A stretch of 64,000 nt of DNA from Isoptericola luteus (GCF_020297055.1 NZ_JAIXCQ010000017.1:1-64000), one strand, 5' to 3'; positions 16,676-26,604 are shown, counted from the first letter of the stretch. Program-made: numbers and translations. Notes: generated from the letters alone by a model not told the origin.

Positions 16676-18421
16676 ATGGCCTCCACCCGGCTCACCGCCG
16701 AGTCCCGCGCTCAGGCGCTCGCAGCGCTCGAGGGGTCCCAGGACTCCAGTGCCGAGCTGGACGTGCTCGTCGTCGGCGGTGGTGTCACCGGCGCGGGCAT
16801 CGCGCTCGACGCCGCCACCCGCGGACTCTCGACGGCCATCGTCGAGGCCCAGGACTGGGCGTCCGGCACCTCCAGCCGCAGCAGCAAGCTGGTCCACGGC
16901 GGGCTGCGCTACCTGCAGATGCTCGACTTCCACCTGGTGCACGAGGCGCTCACGGAGCGCGACCTGCTGCTGAAGAAGCTCGCGCCGCACCTGGTCAAGC
17001 CCGTCCCGTTCCTCTACCCGCTCGAGCACCGCGTGTGGGAGCGGGCCTACGTGGGCACCGGCATCGCCCTGTACGACACGCTCGCGGCGCTCGCCCCCGG
17101 ACGGCGCGCCATGCCGATCCACCGGCACCTGTCGCGTCGCCAGATGGAGCGCAAGTTCCCCGACCTCGCGCACGACGCCGCCATCGGCGCCGTCCAGTAC
17201 TGGGACGCGTCGGTCGACGACGCCCGGCTGGTCACGACCCTGGTGCGCACCGCGGCGAGCTACGGGGCGAACGCGGCAGCGCGCACCCAGGTGGTGGGGC
17301 TGACGAAGAGCGCCACCGGGGCCGTCAACGGTGCCGTCGTCGTCGACCTCGAGACGGGCCGTGAGATCACCGTGCGCGCCCGGCACGTCATCAACGCCAC
17401 GGGCGTGTGGACCGAGGACACCGAGGCGCTCGCCGGCGACCAGGGCGGGCTCAAGGTGCTCGCCTCCAAGGGCATCCACATCGTCGTGCCGCGCGAGCGG
17501 ATCCGGGGCTCGGTCGGCCTGATCCTGCAGACCGAGAAGTCGGTCCTGTTCGTCATCCCGTGGTCGCGCTACTGGGTGGTGGGCACCACGGACACCCCCT
17601 GGGAGCAGGACCCGGTGCACCCCGTGGCCACCGCGGCCGACATCGACTACGTGCTCGAGCACGCCAACGCGGTGCTCGCCCACCCGCTGACCCGGGACGA
17701 CATCGTCGGCACCTATGCGGGCCTGCGCCCGCTGCTCCAGCCGGGCACCAAGGAGGGCACCGGCTCGGCCAAGGTCTCGCGCGAGCACACGGTCGCCTCG
17801 CCGGCCCCGGGGCTCACCGTCATCGCGGGCGGCAAGCTCACCACGTATCGCGTGATGGCCAAGGACGCCGTGGACTTCGCGATCGGCCAGCGCGCCGCCG
17901 CGCTGCCGTCCATCACGCACGACATCCCGCTGCTGGGTGCCGTCGGCCTGCAGGCCGTGCGCCGCCAGGCCCGCGCCTGGGCGCAGCGGTACCGCTGGAG
18001 CCCGCAGCTCGTGGACCACCTGCTGCACCGGTACGGGTCCGCGCTGCGCGACATCGTCGACCTGTGCGAGAAGGACCCGTCGCTGGCCCGGCCGCTCGAG
18101 CACGCCGGCGCCTACCTGCGTGCCGAGATCCACTTCGGGGTGAGCCACGAGGGGGCGCTCCACCTCGAGGACCTGCTGCTGCACCGCACCCGTCTCGTCT
18201 ACGAGACGGCGGACCGCGGGCGCGGTGCGGTCGACGAGATCGCGGACATCGTCGCCCCGCTCCTCGGCTGGGACGAGGCGACCGTCCAGTCCGAGAAGGA
18301 GGCGTACCTCGCCCGCACCGAGGCCGAGGACGCCGCGGGGCGCGAGCCCGACGACGCGTCGGCCGAGGCGGTCCGACTCCGCGCCGCCGACGTCGCAGCC
18401 ATGCAGCCCTTGCGGGGCTGA
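16676..18421 (+). CDS. glpD: Glycerol-3-phosphate dehydrogenase, FAD-dependent
   Basis: Oxidises glycerol-3-phosphate to dihydroxyacetone phosphate at the membrane, passing electrons to quinone. In 581 residues it shows the FAD-binding VVGGGVTGAGIALDAA near residue 36 and the family signature SSRSSKLVHGGLRYL. GGKLTTYRVMAKDA comes near the end of the oxidase domain. A C-terminal helical domain follows. The ATG at 16676 has AAAGGAA upstream. It is the first gene of glpD-glpF-glpK, divergent from a SorC-type regulator. Confidence 0.95.
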   Translation: MASTRLTAESRAQALAALEGSQDSSAELDVLVVGGGVTGAGIALDAATRGLSTAIVEAQDWASGTSSRSSKLVHGGLRYLQMLDFHLVHEALTERDLLLKKLAPHLVKPVPFLYPLEHRVWERAYVGTGIALYDTLAALAPGRRAMPIHRHLSRRQMERKFPDLAHDAAIGAVQYWDASVDDARLVTTLVRTAASYGANAAARTQVVGLTKSATGAVNGAVVVDLETGREITVRARHVINATGVWTEDTEALAGDQGGLKVLASKGIHIVVPRERIRGSVGLILQTEKSVLFVIPWSRYWVVGTTDTPWEQDPVHPVATAADIDYVLEHANAVLAHPLTRDDIVGTYAGLRPLLQPGTKEGTGSAKVSREHTVASPAPGLTVIAGGKLTTYRVMAKDAVDFAIGQRAAALPSITHDIPLLGAVGLQAVRRQARAWAQRYRWSPQLVDHLLHRYGSALRDIVDLCEKDPSLARPLEHAGAYLRAEIHFGVSHEGALHLEDLLLHRTRLVYETADRGRGAVDEIADIVAPLLGWDEATVQSEKEAYLARTEAEDAAGREPDDASAEAVRLRAADVAAMQPLRG

Positions 18422-18428
18422 CACTCCT

Positions 18429-18479
18429 GCCGCCCCGGGTCCACCGGGGCGGCCACCCGCAGCCGGGCCCCCGCCCGGC
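18429..18479 (+). other. Two hairpins between glpD and glpF
   Basis: GCCGCCCCGG (18429-18438) pairs with CCGGGGCGGC (18444-18453), and GCCGGGC (18462-18468) pairs with GCCCGGC (18473-18479). They may reduce read-through or protect the 3' end of glpD mRNA, so glpF-glpK could be expressed at a different level. No promoter was recognised between them and glpF. Confidence 0.55.
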
Positions 18480-18538
18480 GCGGGCTCTCCGTGCAGGAGA
18501 GGACGACGAAGTCCCCTACGCAGAAAGTGAAACCGACG

Positions 18539-19303
18539 ATGGACACACTGCTCATGAATGCGTTCTGGTCCGAGGTCATCGGAACCGCGACGCTGATCCT
18601 GTTGGGTGCCGGCGTGGTCGCCAACGTGGTGCTGCCCAAGAACAAGGGCTTCAACGGCGGCTGGCTGCTGATCAACTTCGGCTGGGGCCTCGCGGTCTTC
18701 GCCGGTGTGTTCGCGGCGTACAAGTCCGGCGCCCACCTCAACCCCGCCGTGACGATCGGGCTGTTCTCGGCCGACATGCCGTTCTACTCGGTGACCGGCC
18801 CGGAGGGCATGGTCACCGCCACGATCGAGCCGACCGTGGGCAACATGTTCATGTACTTCGCGGCGGAGATGATCGGCGCGATCATCGGTGCCGTCCTCGC
18901 CTTCCTCGCGTACAAGAAGCACTTCGACGAGGACGCCCCCGCGGCGACCAAGCTCGCGGTGTTCTCCACCGGCCCCGAGATCCGCTCCTACGCCTGGAAC
19001 TTCGTCACCGAGGTCCTCGCGACGTTCGTCCTGGTGTTCTTCGTCGTCGTCTCGGGCGAGTCGCCCTCCGGCCTGGGGCCGCTCGCGGTCGCCCTCATCG
19101 TGGTCGGCATCGGCGCGAGCCTCGGTGGCCCGACGGGGTACGCCATCAACCCGGCCCGTGACCTCGGCCCGCGTATCGCGCACGCCCTCCTGCCGATCAA
19201 GGGCAAGGGCTCCAGCGACTGGGGCTACTCCTGGGTGCCGGTCGCCGGCCCTCTCGTCGGTGGCGTGATCGCCGGCCTGCTCGGCGCCGCGTACAACGGC
19301 TGA
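18539..19303 (+). CDS. glpF: Glycerol uptake facilitator (aquaglyceroporin)
   Basis: A 254-residue MIP-family channel with six membrane helices and two half-helices. Both NPA motifs are intact: HLNPAVTIG in the first half and INPARDLGPR in the second. The Asp after the second NPAR is typical of glycerol facilitators. The ATG at 18539 is chosen; a GTG at 18491 is in frame. It supplies glycerol to GlpK, encoded 55 bases downstream. Confidence 0.95.
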   Translation: MDTLLMNAFWSEVIGTATLILLGAGVVANVVLPKNKGFNGGWLLINFGWGLAVFAGVFAAYKSGAHLNPAVTIGLFSADMPFYSVTGPEGMVTATIEPTVGNMFMYFAAEMIGAIIGAVLAFLAYKKHFDEDAPAATKLAVFSTGPEIRSYAWNFVTEVLATFVLVFFVVVSGESPSGLGPLAVALIVVGIGASLGGPTGYAINPARDLGPRIAHALLPIKGKGSSDWGYSWVPVAGPLVGGVIAGLLGAAYNG

Positions 19304-19357
19304 CCCGTTCCTCCTTGAGAACTCATCCACACACCGACGTGAAGGGCACCCTCCACC

Positions 19358-20872
<1,515 letters not shown>

Positions 20873-20888
20873 GTCGTTCTCTCGGTCC

Positions 20889-20992
20889 GCGGCGGGGAGG
20901 AACGTCATGCGGGCGGTCGCGTTCACGGGCGCCAGGGCGCCCTCCACTTCGGGAACTTCGACGACCGCCCGCACGACGTTCCTCCCCGCCGC
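20889..20992. terminator. Large 31-bp inverted repeat with inner hairpin after glpK
   Basis: Arms at 20889-20919 and 20962-20992 match except for one position. The 42-base centre itself holds a perfect GGGCGCC-AG-GGCGCCC hairpin. It lies between glpK (plus strand) and the end of the broken transporter gene (minus strand). A two-way terminator is likely, but the length and nested form are unusual for one. Confidence 0.7.
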
Positions 20993-21031
20993 TCTGCGTC
21001 TCCTCCTGCCCTTGGTGGGGGGATGCTGGGA

Positions 21032-21704
21032 CTACGGCAGGACGAGGAGGGCGCTCGCGACGCCCGCGAGCGCCAGGCCTGCGACCTGGACCCGGCGTGG
21101 GCGCTCGCCGAGCGCCGTCACGCCGACCAGGACCGGCACCACCGGGTACAGGGCGGCCAGGGCCACGGCGACGGTGACGAGCGTCAGCCTGGTGGCGGGC
21201 AGATAGGCGACGAGGCCCGCCGCGGCTCCGACGCCCGACAGGACCGCCGCCAGGTGCACCCGCCACCCCGGCCGGGTCGCGGGCGGCGCGGAGCCGCGGG
21301 TGGCCAGGACCGCGAGCCCGACGAGGGCGACGGCCGTGACCCGCCCGGCCGTGACCGGCCAGATGCCCGAGCCCGCGCCGGCCTGCGCGAGCGCGAAGTA
21401 CTGCACCGCGACCCCGACGCTCGACGCTCGACGCCAGACCGTCCCGCACGGCGCCGGCGTCACCCGGCGTGCCGCCCGGCCCGGGCCCTGACACGAGCCA
21501 CAGCGCCGGCACGGCGGCGATCACTCCCGCCCAGGTCAGCAGGCCCGGCCGGAACACCGGCGCCACGCACAGCGCCGTCGCGAGGCCACCGAGCTGGGCG
21601 AGGAAGGCGACGCGCACCGCTGCCATCCGGCGTGCCGCCAGCCCGCCGACGACGTCGGTCACGCCGTAGATCGCCGCCGAGACGAGCGCGAGCAGGGCAC
21701 CCAC
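21032..21704 (-). pseudogene. Frameshifted EamA/DMT-family drug-metabolite transporter
   Basis: The N-terminal half (MGALLALVSAAIYGVTDVV onward) and the C-terminal half (VAVQYFALAQAGAGSGIW to ALLVLP) are hydrophobic and form one ten-helix-type EamA transporter, but in two reading frames. The break coincides with an exact tandem duplication of 7 bp at 21416-21434. Removing one copy joins the frames smoothly as GLASSVGVAVQYFAL. Start is a GTG at 21704. The gene could be a recent pseudogene, a phase-variable gene, or a sequencing error. It is followed by the large inverted repeat after glpK. Confidence 0.85.
21416..21434. repeat. 7-bp tandem duplication causing a frameshift
   Basis: GACGCTC occurs at 21416-21422 and 21423-21429, followed by GACGC at 21430-21434. 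The extra 7 bases shift the DMT transporter frame by one; deleting one unit restores a continuous protein. Confidence 0.9.
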
Positions 21705-21785
21705 GTCAACGGTGCCGTGGAGACAGGGGACGCGCGGGCATTCCCCATGCCTAGTCGCTGTCGCAGGATCACGCAGCCGCGAGCG

Positions 21786-22379
21786 TCAGCCGCGCAGGAA
21801 CGACTCCGCGGTGCGCACCAGGAGGTCGCGCTCCCCCACGGCCGTGAAGGCGTCGTCCGTGGCGACCCGTTCGAGGAAGCCGCCGGTGAGCAGGACGAGC
21901 CACGAGGCGATGCGGGCAGCCGGCACGTCGCGGCGCACCTCGCCCGCCGCCTGGCCCCGCTCGATCCAGGGCAGGAGCACCTCACGCTGCGCGCGGTCGT
22001 CGGCCTGGAGCGCCGTCGCGACGGCGGGCAGGTGCATGACGCCCGCCACGGCGCGGACGAAGCCGGGGATGCGCGGGTCCGCGGCGTCGGCGGCCCACCC
22101 GCCCACGAGGTCGAGCAGCACCCCGACCGGGTCGTCCCGCCCGTCGAGGGCCGCCGCCTGCTCGTGCGTCTCGGCCGTCCCGAGCTCCAGGATCGCGAGG
22201 ACCAGCTCCCTCTTGGTCGCGAAGTAGTGGAAGAACGTGCCCGAGCCGATGCCCGCCCGCCGGCAGATCGCGGCGGTGGTCGCGCCCTCGTAGCCGCGCT
22301 CGGCGAGCACGCTCAGTCCGGCGTCGATAATCTGCAGGCGTCGTCGGGCGTGCCGCCGGGGGTCAACCGTGCGTGCCAC
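21786..22379 (-). CDS. TetR family transcriptional regulator
   Basis: 197 residues from a GTG at 22379. The HTH region is RRHARRRLQIIDAGLSVLAERGYEGATTAAICRRAGIGSGTFFHYFATKRELVLAIL; the remainder is a helical ligand domain. The start overlaps the end of the YqeB-like gene by 17 bases, so the two are co-transcribed, with the regulator second. The AT-rich palindrome at 23080-23105, upstream of the first gene, is its likely autoregulatory operator. Confidence 0.88.
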   Translation of the reverse strand: MARTVDPRRHARRRLQIIDAGLSVLAERGYEGATTAAICRRAGIGSGTFFHYFATKRELVLAILELGTAETHEQAAALDGRDDPVGVLLDLVGGWAADAADPRIPGFVRAVAGVMHLPAVATALQADDRAQREVLLPWIERGQAAGEVRRDVPAARIASWLVLLTGGFLERVATDDAFTAVGERDLLVRTAESFLRG

Positions 22380-23073
22380 GAGCCTCTCCCGTCGGATCGC
22401 ACCGCCGCACCTCCAGCCGGTCACCGCGCCGCCGGGCCGCCACGCCCCGCGAGGCGAGCTCGGCGTCGACCTCCGCGACGGCGGCGGCATCCTTGCGCTC
22501 GGCGAGCCGGCGTCGCAGCAGGGCGTGCTCGGCCGGGGTGAATCCCGGCCGGCCGTCCATCCAGCGCAGGTAGGCGGCCTCGTGGGGGTCGCCGTCGAGC
22601 CATCGCCAGCCGTGCGTCTCGAACGCTCCCCGGACCTCGGCCGCGCGCAGGGTGTCGGCGTCGAGGCGCGCCCGCGGCGCGCCGCCGGCCCCGAGGAGCA
22701 CCAGGTCGTGGCCGTCGCGGAAGACGCCGGTGACCTCGGCCCGCTCGACCCAGCCCTCCTGGTCGTCCGTGCGGTGCTCCAGGTGGTCGTCCGCGACGGT
22801 CAGACGCAGCGCCTCGCCCGCGGTCACGAGCGCGAGGAACACCCCGCCCACCAGGCCGAGCCCGCCGACGATCGGCACGGACCACGACAGCGGGAGGCCC
22901 GCGAAGAGCTCGACCGGGCCGAGGCTGGGCAGCGGGGTGCGGTCGAGCAGGTCGCTGAGCCGACCGGCCAGCGGCGGGAGCACGGAGCCGAGCCCGACGG
23001 CGACCGCCGCGGTCACCGCGAGCACGAGGAGGGGGACGGCGACGGGCTGTCGCACCTCGGTGGGGGTCTGCAC
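22363..23073 (-). CDS. YqeB-like two-helix membrane protein
   Basis: About 236 residues from a GTG at 23073. Two membrane segments (VPLLVLAVTAAVAVGLGSVL and VPIVGGLGLVGGVFLALVTAG) precede a cytoplasmic PH-like beta-rich region (LRLTVADDHLEHRTDD...VFRDGHDLVLL). A helical C-terminus carries FTPAEHALLRRRLAERKDA. This layout resembles actinobacterial YqeB-family proteins, whose function is unknown. The frame is open back to 23109, but that start would lie across the operator. It is the first gene of a unit with a TetR regulator that probably represses it. Confidence 0.7.
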   Translation of the reverse strand: MQTPTEVRQPVAVPLLVLAVTAAVAVGLGSVLPPLAGRLSDLLDRTPLPSLGPVELFAGLPLSWSVPIVGGLGLVGGVFLALVTAGEALRLTVADDHLEHRTDDQEGWVERAEVTGVFRDGHDLVLLGAGGAPRARLDADTLRAAEVRGAFETHGWRWLDGDPHEAAYLRWMDGRPGFTPAEHALLRRRLAERKDAAAVAEVDAELASRGVAARRRGDRLEVRRCDPTGEARGTHG

Positions 23074-23079
23074 GCGTCG

Positions 23080-23105
23080 ATTATTGGAGTGCACGCTCCA
23101 ATAAT
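23080..23105. promoter_or_regulatory. Putative TetR operator upstream of the YqeB-like gene
   Basis: ATTATTGGAG and CTCCAATAAT form 10-bp inverted arms around a 6-bp centre. The stretch is strikingly AT-rich for this DNA. It ends 7 bases before the GTG start of the YqeB-like gene. It fits a TetR-family operator overlapping the promoter; binding by the TetR of the same operon is inference. Confidence 0.7.
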
Positions 23106-23120
23106 GCAAGCCGCGACCGG

Positions 23121-23162
23121 ACGCCGCAGGCCGCCGTCCTGACGGACGACGGCCTGCGGCGT
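23121..23162. terminator. 19-bp hairpin downstream of the unknown gene at 23173-23535
   Basis: Arms 23121-23139 and 23144-23162 pair with one mismatch around the loop TGAC. It lies 10 bases after the stop of the minus-strand gene of unknown function and is a good terminator candidate. Confidence 0.85.
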
Positions 23163-23172
23163 GGATGTCGAC

Positions 23173-23535
23173 TCAGCCCGCGACGGCGAACCCGCCGCGC
23201 GTGCCCGTGTCCTCCAGGAGCCGGTAGTGCGCTTGGGCGCCGCGGTCGGCCTCGAGGGCCCAGACCCGCTGCTGGGTCCGGCCGCCCGACGTGTACGCGA
23301 GGGCGACGCGGTCGTAGGCCCGTCCGCCGGCACGGCGACCGAGGACGTGGCTCGGGGCGCCGGGGGCCGAGCAGGCGAGGGTGGCCACGAACTCGCCGTC
23401 GCGCAGGGCGCGCGGGGCCTGGTGCTGCTGGCGCAGGTCGGCCATGGTCACGGTCCCGACGAGGAGCGTCTCCTCGGAGACCACGGGCTCGTCGAGCACG
23501 GTGGTGGTGTCAGGGGTCTGGGCGATGGTCGCCAT
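23173..23535 (-). CDS. Small protein of unknown function downstream of fur
   Basis: 120 residues, start ATG at 23535 with AGAGGAACC upstream. It has no membrane segment or signal peptide and no recognised domain. The C-terminal half (YDRVALAYTSGGRTQQRVWALEADRGAQAHYRLL) looks like a small beta-sheet fold. It follows the Fur-type regulator by 36 bases on the same strand and ends at a strong terminator, so the two probably form one transcript. A link to metal or peroxide response rests only on that context. Confidence 0.65.
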   Translation of the reverse strand: MATIAQTPDTTTVLDEPVVSEETLLVGTVTMADLRQQHQAPRALRDGEFVATLACSAPGAPSHVLGRRAGGRAYDRVALAYTSGGRTQQRVWALEADRGAQAHYRLLEDTGTRGGFAVAG

Positions 23536-23571
23536 GGTGGTTCCTCTCGGTGGGTGGGCCGGCCGCTCGCG

Positions 23572-24036
23572 TCAGTACGCGGCGGGCTCCGGCTCCGTCT
23601 GCTCGCAGGATCGGCAGATCCCGCGGAAGGTCACGTCGGTCACGAAGATGCGCATGTCGTGCGTGTCGGACGGCATCAGGCACGGCGCGTGACCGACGAC
23701 GCAGTCGACGTCCTCCACGCGGCCGCACACGACGCACTGCACGTGGTGGTGGTTGTCGCCGGTGCGGGTCTCGTACCGTGCCCCGCCCGCGTCGGGCAGG
23801 TCCGTCCGGCGCAGCAGTCCCCGCTGGTGCAGGTCCTGCACGATGTTGTGGACGGCCTGGGGCGACGTCGACGGCAGGTCGGTGACCAGCCCCTGGTAGA
23901 CGTCCGCGGCGCTGGCGTGCGGGTGGGCGTCGATGTACGCGAGCGCCGCGACGCGACCTGCCGTCGCGCGCAGCCCGTGCTCACGGAGGGCCTGCGCCCG
24001 GTCCGTCGCGGTGTGCGCTCCCTGCGCCTCGTCCAT
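23572..24036 (-). CDS. Fur family metal-dependent regulator
   Basis: 154 residues. The winged helix (LREHGLRATAGRVAALAYIDAHPHASAADVYQGLV) is followed by the dimerisation domain. It carries a HHHVQCVVC metal site and two CxxC pairs (CVVC and CRSC) that would hold structural zinc. The TSPQAVHNIVQDLHQRGLL recognition helix region is close to FurA/PerR-type proteins. No catalase or peroxidase gene is adjacent; a small unknown gene follows. A Fur-box-like AT-rich dyad lies at 24055-24075, just upstream of its start. Confidence 0.88.
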   Translation of the reverse strand: MDEAQGAHTATDRAQALREHGLRATAGRVAALAYIDAHPHASAADVYQGLVTDLPSTSPQAVHNIVQDLHQRGLLRRTDLPDAGGARYETRTGDNHHHVQCVVCGRVEDVDCVVGHAPCLMPSDTHDMRIFVTDVTFRGICRSCEQTEPEPAAY

Positions 24037-24054
24037 GGGGGCGAGCCTACGGCT

Positions 24055-24075
24055 AGTTTTGAAGTCATCAAACTT
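24055..24075. promoter_or_regulatory. Putative Fur/PerR-type box
   Basis: AGTTTTGA (24055-24062) and TCAAACTT (24068-24075) form an imperfect inverted repeat in an AT-rich patch. It lies 18 bases upstream of the fur-family start and upstream of the divergent peptidase. Autoregulation is likely by analogy with FurA operators. Confidence 0.55.
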
Positions 24076-24140
24076 ATGAGCGCCTCAAGAAGCGTGTCCT
24101 TCATCACCGCCCGGACGGCAGGCAGCCCTACCCTGGCCGG

Positions 24141-25454
24141 GTGACCATCACCTCCACCACGCAGTACACGATCCCCGGCATGCACGTCACCGACCGCACC
24201 GTCCGGGTCCCGCTGGACTGGTCGCGGCCCGACGACGGCCGCACCCTGTCCGTGTTCGTCCGCGAGCTCGTGGACCCCACGAAGCGTCGCGACGACCTGC
24301 CGCTGCTCGTCTTCCTCCAGGGCGGCCCTGGCGGCAAGGGCCCGCGGCCCACGGGGCCGGACGGCTGGGTCGGCAAGGCGCTCGAGCGGTTCCGGGTGGT
24401 GCTCCTCGACCAGCGCGGCACCGGCCGCTCGACGGCGGTCCGTGCCGGCGCGCTCACCGCGCTCGGCGACGCCGCCGTCCAGGCGGAGCACCTCACCCAC
24501 TTCCGCGCCGACTCGATCGTCGCCGACGCCGAGCACGTGCGGAACACCGTGTACGGCGGTCGGCGCTGGTCGACGCTCGGCCAGTCGTACGGCGGCTTCC
24601 TCACCCTCACCTACCTGTCGCGCGCGCCGCACGGCGTGGCGGCGTCGTACGTGACCGGGGGCCTCGCGGGCCTGACAGCGAGCGCGGAGGACGTGTACCG
24701 ACGCACCCAGCCGCGCGTCGTGGCCAAGAACGCCCGGTACCACGAGCGCTACCCCGACGACGCGGCCCGCATCGCGAGGGTCGCGGACCGCCTCGCCGTC
24801 GGCGACGTGCGGCTGCCTGCCGGGGACGTGCTGACGGTCGAGCGCTTCGCGACCCTCGGCATGGCCTTCGGCATGGGCCCCGGCTACGAGCGGGTGCACT
24901 GGATCCTCGACGAGGCCTTCGACGACGGTGCGCCCGACGAGCTGACGGACACGTTCCTCGCCGAGGTCGAGGCGGCCACCGGCTTCGCGACGAACCCGAT
25001 GTACGCCGTCCTGCACGAGTCGATCTACGCGCAGTCCGGCACGGGCGCCACCGCGTGGGCGGCGCAGCGGGTGCGCGATGCCGATGCCAAGTTCGCGCCG
25101 TCGGCCCGGCCCCTGCTGCTCACCGGCGAGATGATCTACCCCTGGATGTTCGAGCAGATCCGCGAGCTGCGCCCCTTCCGTGCCGCGGCCGAGGCGCTCG
25201 CCGCCCGCACCGGGTGGGAGGACCTGTACGACCTCGACGTGCTGGCCCGCAACGAGGTGCCCCTGGAGGCCGCCGTCTACTACGACGACATGTTCGTCGA
25301 CGCGGGCCTGTCCCTGGAGACGGCCGCGCACGTCGGGAACGCCCGCGCCTGGGTGACCAACGAGTTCGAGCACGACGGCCTGCGCCTCGGCGACGTGTTC
25401 CCCACCCTGCTGGAGCGCCTCGACGCCCGCGGCGGCGCGCTCCCGGCGCGCTAG
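24141..25454 (+). CDS. Alpha/beta hydrolase, prolyl aminopeptidase-like (S33 family)
   Basis: 437 residues, GTG start at 24141. It shows the oxyanion-hole segment LQGGPGGKGP, LLDQRGTGRST, and the nucleophile elbow GQSYGGF. This is the pattern of proline iminopeptidase-type S33 peptidases that release N-terminal residues from small peptides. The long lid domain between about 190 and 330 is typical of the larger PipA-like form. No signal peptide is seen, so it should act in the cytoplasm. It is divergent from the fur-type regulator. Confidence 0.87.
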   Translation: MTITSTTQYTIPGMHVTDRTVRVPLDWSRPDDGRTLSVFVRELVDPTKRRDDLPLLVFLQGGPGGKGPRPTGPDGWVGKALERFRVVLLDQRGTGRSTAVRAGALTALGDAAVQAEHLTHFRADSIVADAEHVRNTVYGGRRWSTLGQSYGGFLTLTYLSRAPHGVAASYVTGGLAGLTASAEDVYRRTQPRVVAKNARYHERYPDDAARIARVADRLAVGDVRLPAGDVLTVERFATLGMAFGMGPGYERVHWILDEAFDDGAPDELTDTFLAEVEAATGFATNPMYAVLHESIYAQSGTGATAWAAQRVRDADAKFAPSARPLLLTGEMIYPWMFEQIRELRPFRAAAEALAARTGWEDLYDLDVLARNEVPLEAAVYYDDMFVDAGLSLETAAHVGNARAWVTNEFEHDGLRLGDVFPTLLERLDARGGALPAR

Positions 25455-25470
25455 CCGTGGCCGACGTCTC

Positions 25471-25668
25471 GTGGACGAGGCAATGTGCGCGGCCGTCGAC
25501 GGCGACCTCGCCGCACGCCTCTGCGCCTTCCACGAGCACGTCGACCACGAACGACGGTGGGACGACCCGCAGGTGGCCGCGGCGCACCGCGCGGAGGGCG
25601 AGTCCCTGCGCGGCGCCCTGGCGAACGTCCTCCCCGAGACGCTGCGGGTCAGGACGGGCTTCTGGTAG
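25471..25668 (+). CDS. Possible small protein of unknown function
   Basis: 65 residues (GTG at 25471 or ATG at 25483), beginning 17 bases after the peptidase stop. Codon third positions are strongly GC, as in real genes here. The sequence is hydrophilic and predicted helical (AHRAEGESLRGALANVLPETLRV), with no recognised family. It may be translated from the peptidase transcript. The call rests on codon use and spacing only. Confidence 0.45.
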   Translation: MDEAMCAAVDGDLAARLCAFHEHVDHERRWDDPQVAAAHRAEGESLRGALANVLPETLRVRTGFW

Positions 25669-25807
25669 ACCGGCGGGGGCTGACCGGGACGGGCCTCGCC
25701 GCGTCGCGCACCCCGTCGGCCGGGGAACGGGGAACCGCGGGGTACCGTCGTTCGTCGGACTATCGGCCGGCCCCCGCCGACCGGAGCACTCACGAAGGTG
25801 ACACCGC

Positions 25808-26587
25808 ATGAGCACGACCTCCCCCGCCCCGATCCTGCGCGCCACCGACCTGGTGGTCGGATACGGGGGTCCCGCCGTGCTGGAGGGCGTCGACCTGGAG
25901 CTGGTGGCGGGCGGTGCGCCCGTCGGCGTGGTCGGCGAGTCCGGTGCGGGCAAGTCGACGCTGGTCCAGGCGCTCGGCGGGCAGATCCGCATCCGCGAGG
26001 GTCACGTGACCTTCGAGGGCCGCACCGTGTCCCGCCTTTCCCGGCGCGACAAGAAGCGGTTCCGCGCCGCCGTGCGGACGGTGGCGCAGAACGGCCTCGA
26101 CGTCGACCCGCGCTGGACGGTCGAGCGGGCGGTGGCCGAGGCCCTCAAGGACGCCCGCAAGGCGGGACGCACCTCGGGGCAGACCGTCGCGGACCTGCTC
26201 GACGACGTCGCCCTCCCCCACGGGTTCGCGCCGCGCACCGTGCACACCCTGTCGGGGGGCGAGAAGCAGCGCCTGGCGCTGGCGCTGGCGCTCGCGACCC
26301 GTCCGGAGGCCCTGCTGCTCGACGAGCCGCTCACCGCCGTCGACCCGGCGATGCGGGGGGAGGTCGTGCGGCGGCTCACCGAGGTGGCCGACGAGATCGG
26401 CACCGCCGTGCTGCTGGTGTCGCACGACGTCGAGCTGGTGGACCGCCTGTGCCCCACCGTCCACGTCATGGCGGAGGGCATGTTCGTCGCGTCGGGGGCG
26501 CTGCGCGACGTGTTCGCCGAGGCCGCTCATCCCGCGGTGGCGGACCTGGCCGAGAACGCGCCGCTGGCCGCCCAGCGCTTCCGCTGA
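25808..26587 (+). CDS. Orphan ABC transporter ATP-binding protein (Dpp/Opp-like)
   Basis: 259 residues. Walker A GESGAGKST, Q-loop in VAQNG, signature LSGGEKQRLALA, Walker B ALLLDEPLTAVD and switch histidine VSHDVELVD are all intact. The sequence resembles the peptide/nickel importer ATPases (DppD/DppF, NikD/E). No permease or binding-protein gene is next to it, so it may serve a transporter encoded elsewhere or have a non-transport role. It is monocistronic, bounded by a long hairpin downstream. Confidence 0.88.
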   Translation: MSTTSPAPILRATDLVVGYGGPAVLEGVDLELVAGGAPVGVVGESGAGKSTLVQALGGQIRIREGHVTFEGRTVSRLSRRDKKRFRAAVRTVAQNGLDVDPRWTVERAVAEALKDARKAGRTSGQTVADLLDDVALPHGFAPRTVHTLSGGEKQRLALALALATRPEALLLDEPLTAVDPAMRGEVVRRLTEVADEIGTAVLLVSHDVELVDRLCPTVHVMAEGMFVASGALRDVFAEAAHPAVADLAENAPLAAQRFR

Positions 26588-26604
26588 GCCGCCCCGCCAC
26601 GCCC

